Below, piece by piece: positions 40,120 to 48,347 of a DNA stretch of 64,000 nt. The stretch covers positions 2,724,501 to 2,788,500 of the forward strand of contig NZ_CP123872.1 in assembly GCF_031598375.1 (NCBI RefSeq). Reading direction: 5' to 3'. Made by a program: the position numbers and the translations under genes. Each line of letters starts with the position of its first letter. Position 1 is the stretch's first letter. Under the pieces are notes generated by a model that was given only the letters and a program-made list of their open reading frames with translations, made no database searches and was not told the origin of the DNA. The stretch comes from Temperatibacter marinus (lineage in GTDB: Bacteria; Pseudomonadota; Alphaproteobacteria; Sphingomonadales; Kordiimonadaceae).

Positions 40120-42042
40120 ATGTTGGCCAATGTGCGCAGTAATTTAGATAGCTTTTTTGTAAAGCTCCTTTTGGGCCTTTTAGTTGCAGCTTTTGCCGTA
40201 TGGGGCGTTGGACCAACGATGTTCGCTGGTAATACTAATATTGTTGCAAAAGTTGGCAACGAGGAAATTGACCGAGTAAAATATGAACTTGCTGTCAGAA
40301 GGCAGGCCAGAAACCTTCAGGCTCAAGCGCAACTTGCCATGTCAGAATCAGATGTGATTAAAAACTATCGCATTGATCAACGTGTCCTTGCGGAAATGAT
40401 GGTTCAAGCTGCATATCGTGCCAATGCTGCTGACTTAGGCATGCGTCCTTCAAAAGAGGTTATCTCCGATGAACTTAGAAATATTGAATCTTTCCAGATG
40501 GGGGGACAATTCTCTAAGCAAGCAATGGATAACTATTTAAACTCTCTCAGAATTACCTATTCTGAGCTTGAAGATGATATTTCCGATACGGTACTGCGTA
40601 ATCAAATCTCGGACGTACTTTTTGCTTATCAACCCAAAGCAACTAAACTCGCTGAGACGTTATATTCGTATGATAACGAATTACGCGATGCGACAATCAT
40701 TACAATCACTCGTAGTGATATTCTTGATTTTGAGCCCGTAACAGAGGAAGATGTTGCAACCGCTTATGAAAAAGGTAAGGCTGGTTATAAGACTGACGAA
40801 TTACGCACATATCAATATGTACTCCTTTCCCCAGAAGCCTTCAAAACAGGCCTTGAGGCGTCAGACGAGGAAATCAAAAGTCTCTACGATACAAAGGCTG
40901 GCGAATATATCATACCAGAAATTCGTACGTTCAATCATATTAGTTTCTCAACGGAAGAAGATGCACTTGCCTTCATTACGAGTGTTACAAGCGGCGCAGA
41001 CTTTGTCACTGCTGCGACACAAGCAACCGAGTTTTCTGCTGATGAAATCTCTATTGGTGAGTTCAGCAAAGAAGCCTTAGGGCAAAGTTATTCTGAAGCC
41101 GCTGCTGAGGCGGCTTTCGCCGTTTCAGAAAATGCCCTCTCTGCCCCTGTGGCGAGCCTTGCTGGCTTTGATGTCTTCCAAGCAACGTCTATAACAGCTG
41201 GCAGCACAACCACATTGGACAGCGTTAGCGAGACTTTAAAAGCTGAGATCATTCAGGATAAAGCTGTAAGAGCCATGTATGATCGCACTAATGAGTTAGA
41301 AGATGAAATTGCCACGGGCCTATCCTTTGATGAACTCGTAGAGAAATTTAGTTTAACTGTTGCTAGCATTGAAAATACAAACCGTTTTGGCCGCGACTCC
41401 GCTGATCAACCAGCTGTGGCAACGATGGAAGGCTATGTCATTCTTAGAGATGCGTTTGAACTTGAGACGGATGAAGATCCAGAGTTAAGAGATCTTCGTC
41501 CGGGTGATGCCGAGCAAGGGATGTATATTGTTCGGGTTACCGACATCCAACCCGAACGCGAAAAAACCCTTGAAGAAATGACAGAAACACTAACAGCGAC
41601 ACTAACAGATGATCGGAAAATGGAAAAAGCCGGTGAGCTGATTGAGCAAGCGATGGAGCGCCTACAGAAGAATGAAGACCCTCAGGATATCATCAATGAA
41701 ACTGGCGGAACGTCATTTAAGACACGATTTATTCAGCGAACTGCCGATGAAAAATCTAATCTTGCGCAAAATATAAGAGATCTTCTCTTTAGCCTACCTG
41801 TTGGCGAAATTAATGTTGAACGGACAGCCGATAATACTGGCTATGTGGTCGTCAAAAATGAAATGATTAGAACCGCGGATCTCTCAAAGCGCACTGAAAA
41901 ATTTGATGAATACAGAAAACAGCTGGCTGAAGCGATTACCTTGGATATTGCAACCCAGTATCAGACAAATCTCTTTAAGCGTTTTCCTGAAACTATTAAC
42001 AATGCACTGATCCAGCAAATCTTCTCTGATCAAAATCAGTAA
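40120..42042 (+). CDS. ppiD: SurA N-domain/parvulin membrane-anchored chaperone (PpiD)
   Basis: Inner-membrane-anchored periplasmic foldase. It has 640 residues: a short cytoplasmic start, one membrane segment (about 14-35, ending VWGVGP), a SurA-like helical domain, a parvulin region in the middle (YIIPEIRTFNHISF) and a long C-terminal region. ATG 40120 has GGGAG upstream; a TTG at 40105 is an unlikely alternative. It precedes trpE by 11 bp, a pairing known from other alphaproteobacteria. Confidence 0.88.
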   Translation: MLANVRSNLDSFFVKLLLGLLVAAFAVWGVGPTMFAGNTNIVAKVGNEEIDRVKYELAVRRQARNLQAQAQLAMSESDVIKNYRIDQRVLAEMMVQAAYRANAADLGMRPSKEVISDELRNIESFQMGGQFSKQAMDNYLNSLRITYSELEDDISDTVLRNQISDVLFAYQPKATKLAETLYSYDNELRDATIITITRSDILDFEPVTEEDVATAYEKGKAGYKTDELRTYQYVLLSPEAFKTGLEASDEEIKSLYDTKAGEYIIPEIRTFNHISFSTEEDALAFITSVTSGADFVTAATQATEFSADEISIGEFSKEALGQSYSEAAAEAAFAVSENALSAPVASLAGFDVFQATSITAGSTTTLDSVSETLKAEIIQDKAVRAMYDRTNELEDEIATGLSFDELVEKFSLTVASIENTNRFGRDSADQPAVATMEGYVILRDAFELETDEDPELRDLRPGDAEQGMYIVRVTDIQPEREKTLEEMTETLTATLTDDRKMEKAGELIEQAMERLQKNEDPQDIINETGGTSFKTRFIQRTADEKSNLAQNIRDLLFSLPVGEINVERTADNTGYVVVKNEMIRTADLSKRTEKFDEYRKQLAEAITLDIATQYQTNLFKRFPETINNALIQQIFSDQNQ

Positions 42043-42053
42043 GTAGGACATGA

Positions 42054-43571
42054 ATGATGACTATCAACCCTGACTATTCTGTCTTTCAGGATGCTTATTC
42101 CCGACAGGAAAGTCAGGTTCTTTTCTGTCATATGGTGGCTGACCTAGACACGCCTGTCTCTGCTTATATGAAGCTGTCTGATCAAGAACGATATTCCTTC
42201 TTACTCGAATCTGTTGAAGGAGGAGAAACAAGAGGCCGTTATTCCATAATAGGAATGAAACCCGACCTTATTTGGCGATCAGACAAAGGAGTGAATCAAC
42301 TCTGTCAGAATCCAGAGGAAGAAACATTGATCTTCACGGATCTGGATACGCGCAACCCCATAGACAGCCTCAGGACTGTTCAACAAGATAGTCTGTTTGA
42401 CTTGCCAGACTCGCTTCCTCCAATGGCCTCGGGCCTAGTGGGATATATGGGGTATGACATGGTGCGTCATATGGAAGACATCTCTTTGATGGCAACCAAA
42501 GATGATCCCGTTGATGTCCCTGAATCTATTTTTATCCGTCCAAAAATCATGGCTATTTTTGATAGTGTAACAAATCTTATTACTCTTGTTGCCACTATTC
42601 GACCTAAGGCAGATCTCTCTGCCAAGGAAGCCTATGATCAAGCGGTTTCACTTATAAGACACACCCGCACTAAACTTCGCGGTCCCGTTTATGAGCCGAT
42701 TGCCTCTGTTGCAGTAACACGCACGCTTGATCCTACTCAGTCAAACACTGAAAAAGAGCACTACAAAGCGATGGTTGAAAAGGCGCAAGAATATATCCTT
42801 GCCGGTGACATTTTTCAGGTTGTACTTTCTCAACGATTTTCCGTTCCCTTCGAGCTGCAACCGTTCGAGCTCTATCGGGCGTTAAGAAGAACAAACCCTT
42901 CCCCCTTCCTCTTTCATCTCAATTTCGATGATTTTGCCCTGACAGGATCAAGCCCAGAAATTTTAGTACGTCTCCGCGATGAGACTGTCACCATCCGCCC
43001 CATAGCGGGCACCCGCAAACGCGGGAGAGATAAGCAAGAGGATCAACAGCTCATGGAAGACCTCCTGAGTGATCCCAAAGAGTTATCGGAACATCTCATG
43101 TTGCTTGATCTTGGGCGGAACGATGTGGGCCGCGTTACGAAGTCTGGCACGGTTGAAGTGACCGACAGTCATTCTGTTGAGCTCTACTCTCATGTAATGC
43201 ATATTGTCTCAAATGTAGAAGGTACAATTGAAGACGGTTTAGATTGTTTTGATGCACTAAAGGCTGGATTTCCAGCAGGTACTGTTTCAGGAGCCCCAAA
43301 AGTAAGAGCTATGGAAATCATTGACGAGTTAGAAATTGATAAACGAGGCCCATATGCAGGCAGCGTTGGATATTTCTCAGTAAACGGTACCATGGACAGC
43401 TGTATTGTTTTGAGAACAGCCATCGTAAAAGATCGGACAATGTATATTCAAGCAGGGGCTGGAGTTGTAGCTGATAGTGACCCAGAAAGTGAATATCAAG
43501 AGTGCGTCAATAAAGCGCGAGCTCTCGTGAATGCAGCCGAAGAAGCCGTTCGCTTTTCTAGTCGTTCTTAG
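42054..43571 (+). CDS. trpE: Anthranilate synthase component I
   Basis: Makes anthranilate from chorismate with TrpG supplying ammonia. It has 505 residues. ESVEGGETRGRYSIIG near the N-terminus fits the Trp feedback site region, and the catalytic domain shows FQVVLSQRF, PIAGTRKRG, HLMLLDLGRNDVGRV, GAPKVRAME and GAGVVADSDPE. Two adjacent ATG codons (42054 and 42057) could both serve, with AGGA upstream. The last 14 bp overlap the convergent deacetylase gene. trpG lies 1.1 kb further on rather than adjacent. Confidence 0.97.
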   Translation: MMTINPDYSVFQDAYSRQESQVLFCHMVADLDTPVSAYMKLSDQERYSFLLESVEGGETRGRYSIIGMKPDLIWRSDKGVNQLCQNPEEETLIFTDLDTRNPIDSLRTVQQDSLFDLPDSLPPMASGLVGYMGYDMVRHMEDISLMATKDDPVDVPESIFIRPKIMAIFDSVTNLITLVATIRPKADLSAKEAYDQAVSLIRHTRTKLRGPVYEPIASVAVTRTLDPTQSNTEKEHYKAMVEKAQEYILAGDIFQVVLSQRFSVPFELQPFELYRALRRTNPSPFLFHLNFDDFALTGSSPEILVRLRDETVTIRPIAGTRKRGRDKQEDQQLMEDLLSDPKELSEHLMLLDLGRNDVGRVTKSGTVEVTDSHSVELYSHVMHIVSNVEGTIEDGLDCFDALKAGFPAGTVSGAPKVRAMEIIDELEIDKRGPYAGSVGYFSVNGTMDSCIVLRTAIVKDRTMYIQAGAGVVADSDPESEYQECVNKARALVNAAEEAVRFSSRS

Positions 43572-44559
43572 ATTTTGATAGGATAACAGCGCTTAGTGGC
43601 GCTAATTCATAGGGCAATCGATCTCGCCTCGCTGCTAAGTCTTCTAAGACATCAAGTGTTTCATCATAAGGGTGGCCTATGGCAATGGCATAGCCACGCG
43701 ACATTGCGATCTTGGCGGCCTGAGTCAACTGTTTTTCGATGGCAGCCCGCGTGCGCACATTATCTAAGAAAATATCACGCGCTATGAAGGGCACATCCAA
43801 TTCCTTCGCTAACGCAGGACCAAATGTTTTATTCGTGGTCAGGCTATCGAGAAATAAATAACCTTCTTTCTTTAGTTTGGCCATCACCAACGCCATTTTA
43901 GGGCCGTCAGCAGTATAGTGGCTACCCATATGGTTATTGACCCCGACATAGCCCTCAAATCGAGTTAAATTCCAATCAAGGCGGCGTTTTAATTCAGCTT
44001 GGTCGAGGGTTGTGAGCAATGCGTTGGTGCCCGGATCTACATCTTGATTTTGCGGCTCCATAGGCAAGTGAACCATCAGCTCATGTCCTGCATCTTTCAC
44101 AAGGCCTGTTTGATAAGGTAAATCTAAGGCGTAAGGAAGATAAGCAAGTGTAAATGGACCTTGCATAGTCGCCAATCTATATGTGGCCTCTGTTTTCAGC
44201 CCCAAGTCATCAATTACGATCACAAGCTTTGGTTTTTGGGTCTTTGGTTGAAGAACTGAGGCATTGTCTTGCCAGGCAGGAAGAGGCTTAGCAAGCTTTG
44301 AATTTTTCTTGATTGCTGGCAAAGGAATGACCACGGGTTTCATGGCATTCAAAATATCTCTCGTTTCTTGGGATAGTTCTCTGGGTGTTTCCTTCAAACT
44401 TACAAAATCATTTTTTCCGGAAGTTATTTCTGTAGCTTTTTCTGTAGCTTTTTCTGTGGGCTTGCTAGATGTTGTCTGCCCCTCCATGAGGTGATATGCT
44501 AAAAAAACAGCTAACGCTAAGATAAGGCTAACATATCCAATGATTAAATAGCGTTTCAT
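43558..44559 (-). CDS. Divergent polysaccharide deacetylase family protein
   Basis: A 333-residue protein with an N-terminal membrane anchor (about 5-22), a Thr/Lys/Glu-rich linker containing a short ATEK repeat and a divergent polysaccharide deacetylase domain (DUF610-type) with VIVIDDLGL, MVHLPMEPQ, NNHMGSHYT and IGHPYDET. The two His and Asp motifs fit a metal-dependent NodB-like fold. The family is often linked with murein hydrolase activators in envelope and division, but none is next to it. It is transcribed against trpE and trpG and overlaps the trpE end by 14 bp. Confidence 0.88.
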   Translation of the reverse strand: MKRYLIIGYVSLILALAVFLAYHLMEGQTTSSKPTEKATEKATEITSGKNDFVSLKETPRELSQETRDILNAMKPVVIPLPAIKKNSKLAKPLPAWQDNASVLQPKTQKPKLVIVIDDLGLKTEATYRLATMQGPFTLAYLPYALDLPYQTGLVKDAGHELMVHLPMEPQNQDVDPGTNALLTTLDQAELKRRLDWNLTRFEGYVGVNNHMGSHYTADGPKMALVMAKLKKEGYLFLDSLTTNKTFGPALAKELDVPFIARDIFLDNVRTRAAIEKQLTQAAKIAMSRGYAIAIGHPYDETLDVLEDLAARRDRLPYELAPLSAVILSKSKND

Positions 44560-44652
44560 TTGTAACCTTTGACCCTCAAAATAGTCTCTGATAAAGAGAT
44601 TGCACTATAGCTATAACTGATACAGAGAATAAGTATAGAGTTAGATAAAATT

Positions 44653-45240
44653 ATGTTCCTTTTAATCGATAACTATGACAGCTTTACTTATAATATTTAC
44701 CATTATTTAAGGGAGCTCGGTGCTGAATTAACCGTCGTCAGAAATGATCAAATTTCTGTTGAAGAAGCTTTGGCATTAAACCCGGAGGGAATCATTTTGT
44801 CTCCAGGGCCCTGCACGCCCAATGAAGCAGGTATTTGCCTCGACCTAATAGACGCTGCAAAAGGCAACATCCCAATTCTTGGAATTTGCTTAGGCCATCA
44901 ATCTATTGGGCAGATATACGGCGGTGATGTGATCAGAGCCCCCTATGTGATGCATGGTAAAACGAGCGAGATTCATCACTCAACAACGGGTTTATTTGAC
45001 GATATACCTTCTCCTTATAACGCGACAAGATATCATTCGCTTATTATTGATGATAAGACCTTTCCCGACTGCTTAAAGGTTACAGCCCAAACCAGTGACG
45101 GTTTAATTATGGCTGTAGAACATCAAGACTATCCTCTCTATGGCGTCCAATATCATCCCGAAAGTATCGCATCAGAACATGGTCATAAGCTATTGAAAAA
45201 TTTTATAAATATTGCAAAAGGATTTGCATGCCATGGTTGA
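44653..45240 (+). CDS. trpG: Anthranilate synthase component II (glutamine amidotransferase)
   Basis: Supplies ammonia from glutamine to TrpE. It has 195 residues: DNYDSFTYN at the start, SPGPCTPNEAG, the nucleophile Cys in GICLGHQSIG, and the His-Glu pair in QYHPES. No strong Shine-Dalgarno precedes the ATG. The 93-bp upstream gap has a TCTCT/AGAGA mini-hairpin and probably its own promoter, because trpE is cut off by the opposing gene. It overlaps trpD by 8 bp. Confidence 0.97.
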   Translation: MFLLIDNYDSFTYNIYHYLRELGAELTVVRNDQISVEEALALNPEGIILSPGPCTPNEAGICLDLIDAAKGNIPILGICLGHQSIGQIYGGDVIRAPYVMHGKTSEIHHSTTGLFDDIPSPYNATRYHSLIIDDKTFPDCLKVTAQTSDGLIMAVEHQDYPLYGVQYHPESIASEHGHKLLKNFINIAKGFACHG

Positions 45241-46264
45241 TTTAAAACCTGCACTCTCCAAAGTTGCTGACGGAGAAATCCTGACTCAAGCAGAAGCTGA
45301 ACTTGCTTTTTCAATGATTATGTCAGGGGCGGCAGATGTGCCCCAGGTGGCCGCGCTCTTAATGGGTATGCGTCTGCGCGGCGAACGCGTTGATGAAATT
45401 GTTGGCGGGGCGCGGGTCCTGCGCAGTAAAGCAGATCTCATTGATGCTCCTGAAAATAGTATCGACACATGCGGTACTGGCGGGGACAGCCTCGGTACTT
45501 ATAATATCTCAACAACGGCTGCTATCCTTGCTGCGGCCTGTGGTGCTACAATTGCCAAGCATGGCAACCGTTCGGTATCAAGTAAATCTGGATCGGCTGA
45601 TGTCTTGAATGCTCTAGGAATTAATCTAGAAATTTCACAAGCCGATAATGAAACGTGTCTCAAGCAGCACGGCATTGCTTTTATGTTTGCCCCCAGTCAC
45701 CACCGTGCGATGCGCCATGTGGGCCCAATCCGGGCAAGTATGGGTCTAAGAACAATCTTTAATCTTCTTGGCCCTTTAGCCAATCCAGCGATGACAAAAC
45801 GCCAATTGCTCGGAGTTTTTGATAAAAAATGGCTTCTACCCATGGCAGAAACTCTTAGAGAACTGGGCAGTGATCATGTCTGGGTGGTTCATGGCTCAGA
45901 CGGTTTGGATGAACTCACGATTACTGGTGACAGTTATGTGGTAGAATTGAAGGATGGAAAAATCAGGGAATTTACAATTTCACCTAAGGACTATGGTTTA
46001 GACATTGCACCTCTTGAAGAAATTCAAGGCGGTCTTGCAGAAGAGAATGCAGAAGCCATGCTCACTCTAATGAAAGGGAAAAAGTCTGGCTATAGAGATA
46101 TTGTTCTTTTGAATGCCGCAGCAACGCTCTTAGTCGCTGGCGTGGTGGATGACTTACGTGCCGGTGTAGAAATTGCCGCAAAAGCCATTGACCAAGGGAC
46201 TATGTTTAAAAAATACAGAGAATGGGCTGACTTCACTCAGGCCCACAAACTTCCTGAGGAATAG
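45233..46264 (+). CDS. trpD: Anthranilate phosphoribosyltransferase
   Basis: Second step of tryptophan synthesis, joining anthranilate to PRPP. It has 343 residues. The PRPP-binding CGTGGDSLGTYNIST, KHGNRSVSSKSGSAD and MRHVGPIRASMGLRTIFN motifs are intact. ATG 45233 lies within the trpG end, with AAGGA upstream; an earlier TTG frame is not needed. Confidence 0.97.
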   Translation: MVDLKPALSKVADGEILTQAEAELAFSMIMSGAADVPQVAALLMGMRLRGERVDEIVGGARVLRSKADLIDAPENSIDTCGTGGDSLGTYNISTTAAILAAACGATIAKHGNRSVSSKSGSADVLNALGINLEISQADNETCLKQHGIAFMFAPSHHRAMRHVGPIRASMGLRTIFNLLGPLANPAMTKRQLLGVFDKKWLLPMAETLRELGSDHVWVVHGSDGLDELTITGDSYVVELKDGKIREFTISPKDYGLDIAPLEEIQGGLAEENAEAMLTLMKGKKSGYRDIVLLNAAATLLVAGVVDDLRAGVEIAAKAIDQGTMFKKYREWADFTQAHKLPEE

Positions 46265-46267
46265 AAT

Positions 46268-47059
46268 ATGCCAGCTGTTTTAGAAGAAATTTGCGCTGCA
46301 AAACGTGCGCATGTGGCTCAATCCAAAACAAAACTTTCTATCCAGGATCTTGAAGAAGGCATCAAGCAAGCATCTGCACCAAGAGGCTTTTTCAGTGCCC
46401 TAGAAAAGAAAAAAACTTCCAAGGACTACGGTCTAATCTGTGAGATTAAGAAAGCCAGCCCTTCAAAAGGACTTATTCGGCCTGATTTCAATCCAGTTGC
46501 CCACGCTAAAGACTATGAAGCCGCAGGTGCTGCCTGCCTTTCTATCTTAACTGATAAACCCTATTTTCAAGGCGATGATCAGTTTCTAATCGATGCTCGA
46601 CGCACTGTATCGCTGCCCTGTCTCAGGAAAGATTTCATGATAGATCCTTATCAAATTTACGAATCTCGGGCACTGGGGGCAGATTGTATCCTCCTAATTC
46701 TTGCCGCGCTCGATAAGAGTTTAGCCACAGAGCTAGAATCGGTTGCGCTCGAGCTTGGTATGGATGTTTTAATCGAAGTGCATGATGCAGAAGAAATGAA
46801 GCGCGCCTTAACCATGAAAAGCCCCCTCCTCGGCGTCAACAATCGCAACTTAAAGACCATGGAAGTATCCACTCAGAATACTCTTGATCTAGCACCGATG
46901 GCAGGCAGTGATCGCTTATGTGTTGGTGAAAGTGGACTAGCCACGCATCAGGATCTTATTGACTGCGAGAAAGCGAATGTGTCAACATTCCTTATAGGAG
47001 AGACATTTATGCGGCAGGACAATATCATTCAAGCCGTTCACACCATGGTAGGGAAATAA
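46268..47059 (+). CDS. trpC: Indole-3-glycerol-phosphate synthase
   Basis: Closes the indole ring in tryptophan synthesis. It has 263 residues as a single TIM-barrel without a fused Trp[14 protein letters not shown], the catalytic Lys in [26 protein letters not shown] and GESGL are present. It is 3 bp after trpD and 5 bp before moaC, in one operon. Confidence 0.97.
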   Translation: MPAVLEEICAAKRAHVAQSKTKLSIQDLEEGIKQASAPRGFFSALEKKKTSKDYGLICEIKKASPSKGLIRPDFNPVAHAKDYEAAGAACLSILTDKPYFQGDDQFLIDARRTVSLPCLRKDFMIDPYQIYESRALGADCILLILAALDKSLATELESVALELGMDVLIEVHDAEEMKRALTMKSPLLGVNNRNLKTMEVSTQNTLDLAPMAGSDRLCVGESGLATHQDLIDCEKANVSTFLIGETFMRQDNIIQAVHTMVGK

Positions 47060-47064
47060 ACCAT

Positions 47065-47544
47065 ATGACTGAAGAGCTAACACACCTGAACAATAAAGGT
47101 GAAGCCAGAATGGTGGACATTTCTGATAAAGACTATACGAAGCGCTTAGCCGTGGCCCAGTCTCTTCTTAATATGCGTCAAGAAACACTAGACAAAATTC
47201 TATCTGGCGATCTCCCAAAGGGCGATGTTCTGGCTACAGCTCGTATTGCAGGAATTATGGCTGCCAAAAAATGTTACGAGCTGATTCCCATGTGTCACCC
47301 AATTTCTCTTACTGGTGTTGAGCTAGAGATTGAAAAAATCAGCCCTTCAAATTTGCGTATTACAGCAACTGTTAAGACCACGGGAAAAACTGGCGTAGAA
47401 ATGGAAGCTCTAACTGCAGCGTCTGTTGCGGCTCTGACTATTTATGATATGGCAAAGGCAGTAGACAAAGCCATCGTTATCGCAGAAACCAAACTCATTT
47501 CTAAATCCGGCGGTAAATCTGGCGATTTCAAAGTAACGGCCTAA
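47065..47544 (+). CDS. moaC: Cyclic pyranopterin monophosphate synthase
   Basis: Second enzyme of molybdenum cofactor synthesis. It has 159 residues. [27 protein letters not shown] and the [18 protein letters not shown] segments are the conserved active-site regions. It follows trpC by 5 bp. In many alphaproteobacteria moeA follows; here lexA comes next. Confidence 0.97.
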   Translation: MTEELTHLNNKGEARMVDISDKDYTKRLAVAQSLLNMRQETLDKILSGDLPKGDVLATARIAGIMAAKKCYELIPMCHPISLTGVELEIEKISPSNLRITATVKTTGKTGVEMEALTAASVAALTIYDMAKAVDKAIVIAETKLISKSGGKSGDFKVTA

Positions 47545-47563
47545 CCTCACACGAGATGTGCCC

Positions 47564-47597
47564 TTGACATTCTCTGCAAAGGGAACTAAAAGAGAAC
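47564..47597 (+). promoter_or_regulatory. lexA promoter with overlapping LexA box
   Basis: TTGACA (47564-47569), 17-bp spacer, TAAAAG (47587-47592). GAAC-TAAAAGA-GAAC at 47583-47597, the complement of GTTC-N7-GTTC, covers the -10 and fits negative autoregulation. Confidence 0.85.
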
Positions 47598-47632
47598 ATA
47601 GTATAAACAAAACGGGGTTAAAGGGGGCTTTT

Positions 47633-48334
47633 ATGCTGACCAAAAAGCAAAATTTACTTTTGATGTTTATTCATGAAAAAGTACAAGAGAACGGTGTGGC
47701 ACCTTCCTTTGATGAAATGAAGGATGCTTTAGGCTTAAAGTCTAAATCAGGTATTCATCGCCTTGTCGGCGCCCTTGAAGAAAGGGGCTTCCTGAGAAGA
47801 CTTGCAAACCGTGCTCGTGCCCTTGAAGTTGTTAAGCTGCCAGATAATATGACCGCAACAGCCCAGACCCCCGTTGATAAATCTAATATTGTTACAGGAA
47901 ACTTTGGCGCCCCACACCCAAGAGCAACTCAAGCCCCTTCCGCCGTTGATGTTGCAGAAGTGCCTCTCCATGGGCGTATTGCTGCAGGAACACCTATAGA
48001 GGCTCTTGAAAATGCAGACAACAACATAGCTGTTCCAATGGATATGGTTGGGCGTGGTCAAACATACGCCCTAACCGTTGATGGGGATAGTATGGAAGAA
48101 ATGGGAATTATGGACGGTGATACGGTCTTGATTGAAAGTTGTACAACAGCTCGTGAGGGCGATGTTGTGGTCGCACTCCTTGACGGGGAAGAAGCAACGC
48201 TGAAAACATTTAAGAAACAAAATAATCATATTGCTCTTGTGCCTGCAAATCGTCGCTATGACACACAATTTTATGAACCAAGAAGAGTACAAATCCAAGG
48301 AAAACTTGTAGGATTAATGCGTACTTATCACTAA
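47633..48334 (+). CDS. lexA: SOS repressor LexA
   Basis: Represses DNA-damage genes until RecA triggers its self-cleavage. It has 233 residues: N-terminal winged helix (PSFDEMKDALGLKSKSGIHR), a linker, and the peptidase domain with cleavage site Ala118-Gly119, Ser153 in GDSMEE and Lys191. ATG 47633 has AAAGGGGG upstream; the open frame back to 47558 covers its own promoter and is rejected. Boxes at lexA and uvrA match its expected alphaproteobacterial operator. Confidence 0.97.
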   Translation: MLTKKQNLLLMFIHEKVQENGVAPSFDEMKDALGLKSKSGIHRLVGALEERGFLRRLANRARALEVVKLPDNMTATAQTPVDKSNIVTGNFGAPHPRATQAPSAVDVAEVPLHGRIAAGTPIEALENADNNIAVPMDMVGRGQTYALTVDGDSMEEMGIMDGDTVLIESCTTAREGDVVVALLDGEEATLKTFKKQNNHIALVPANRRYDTQFYEPRRVQIQGKLVGLMRTYH

Positions 48335-48347
48335 ATATTCCCTTTAT

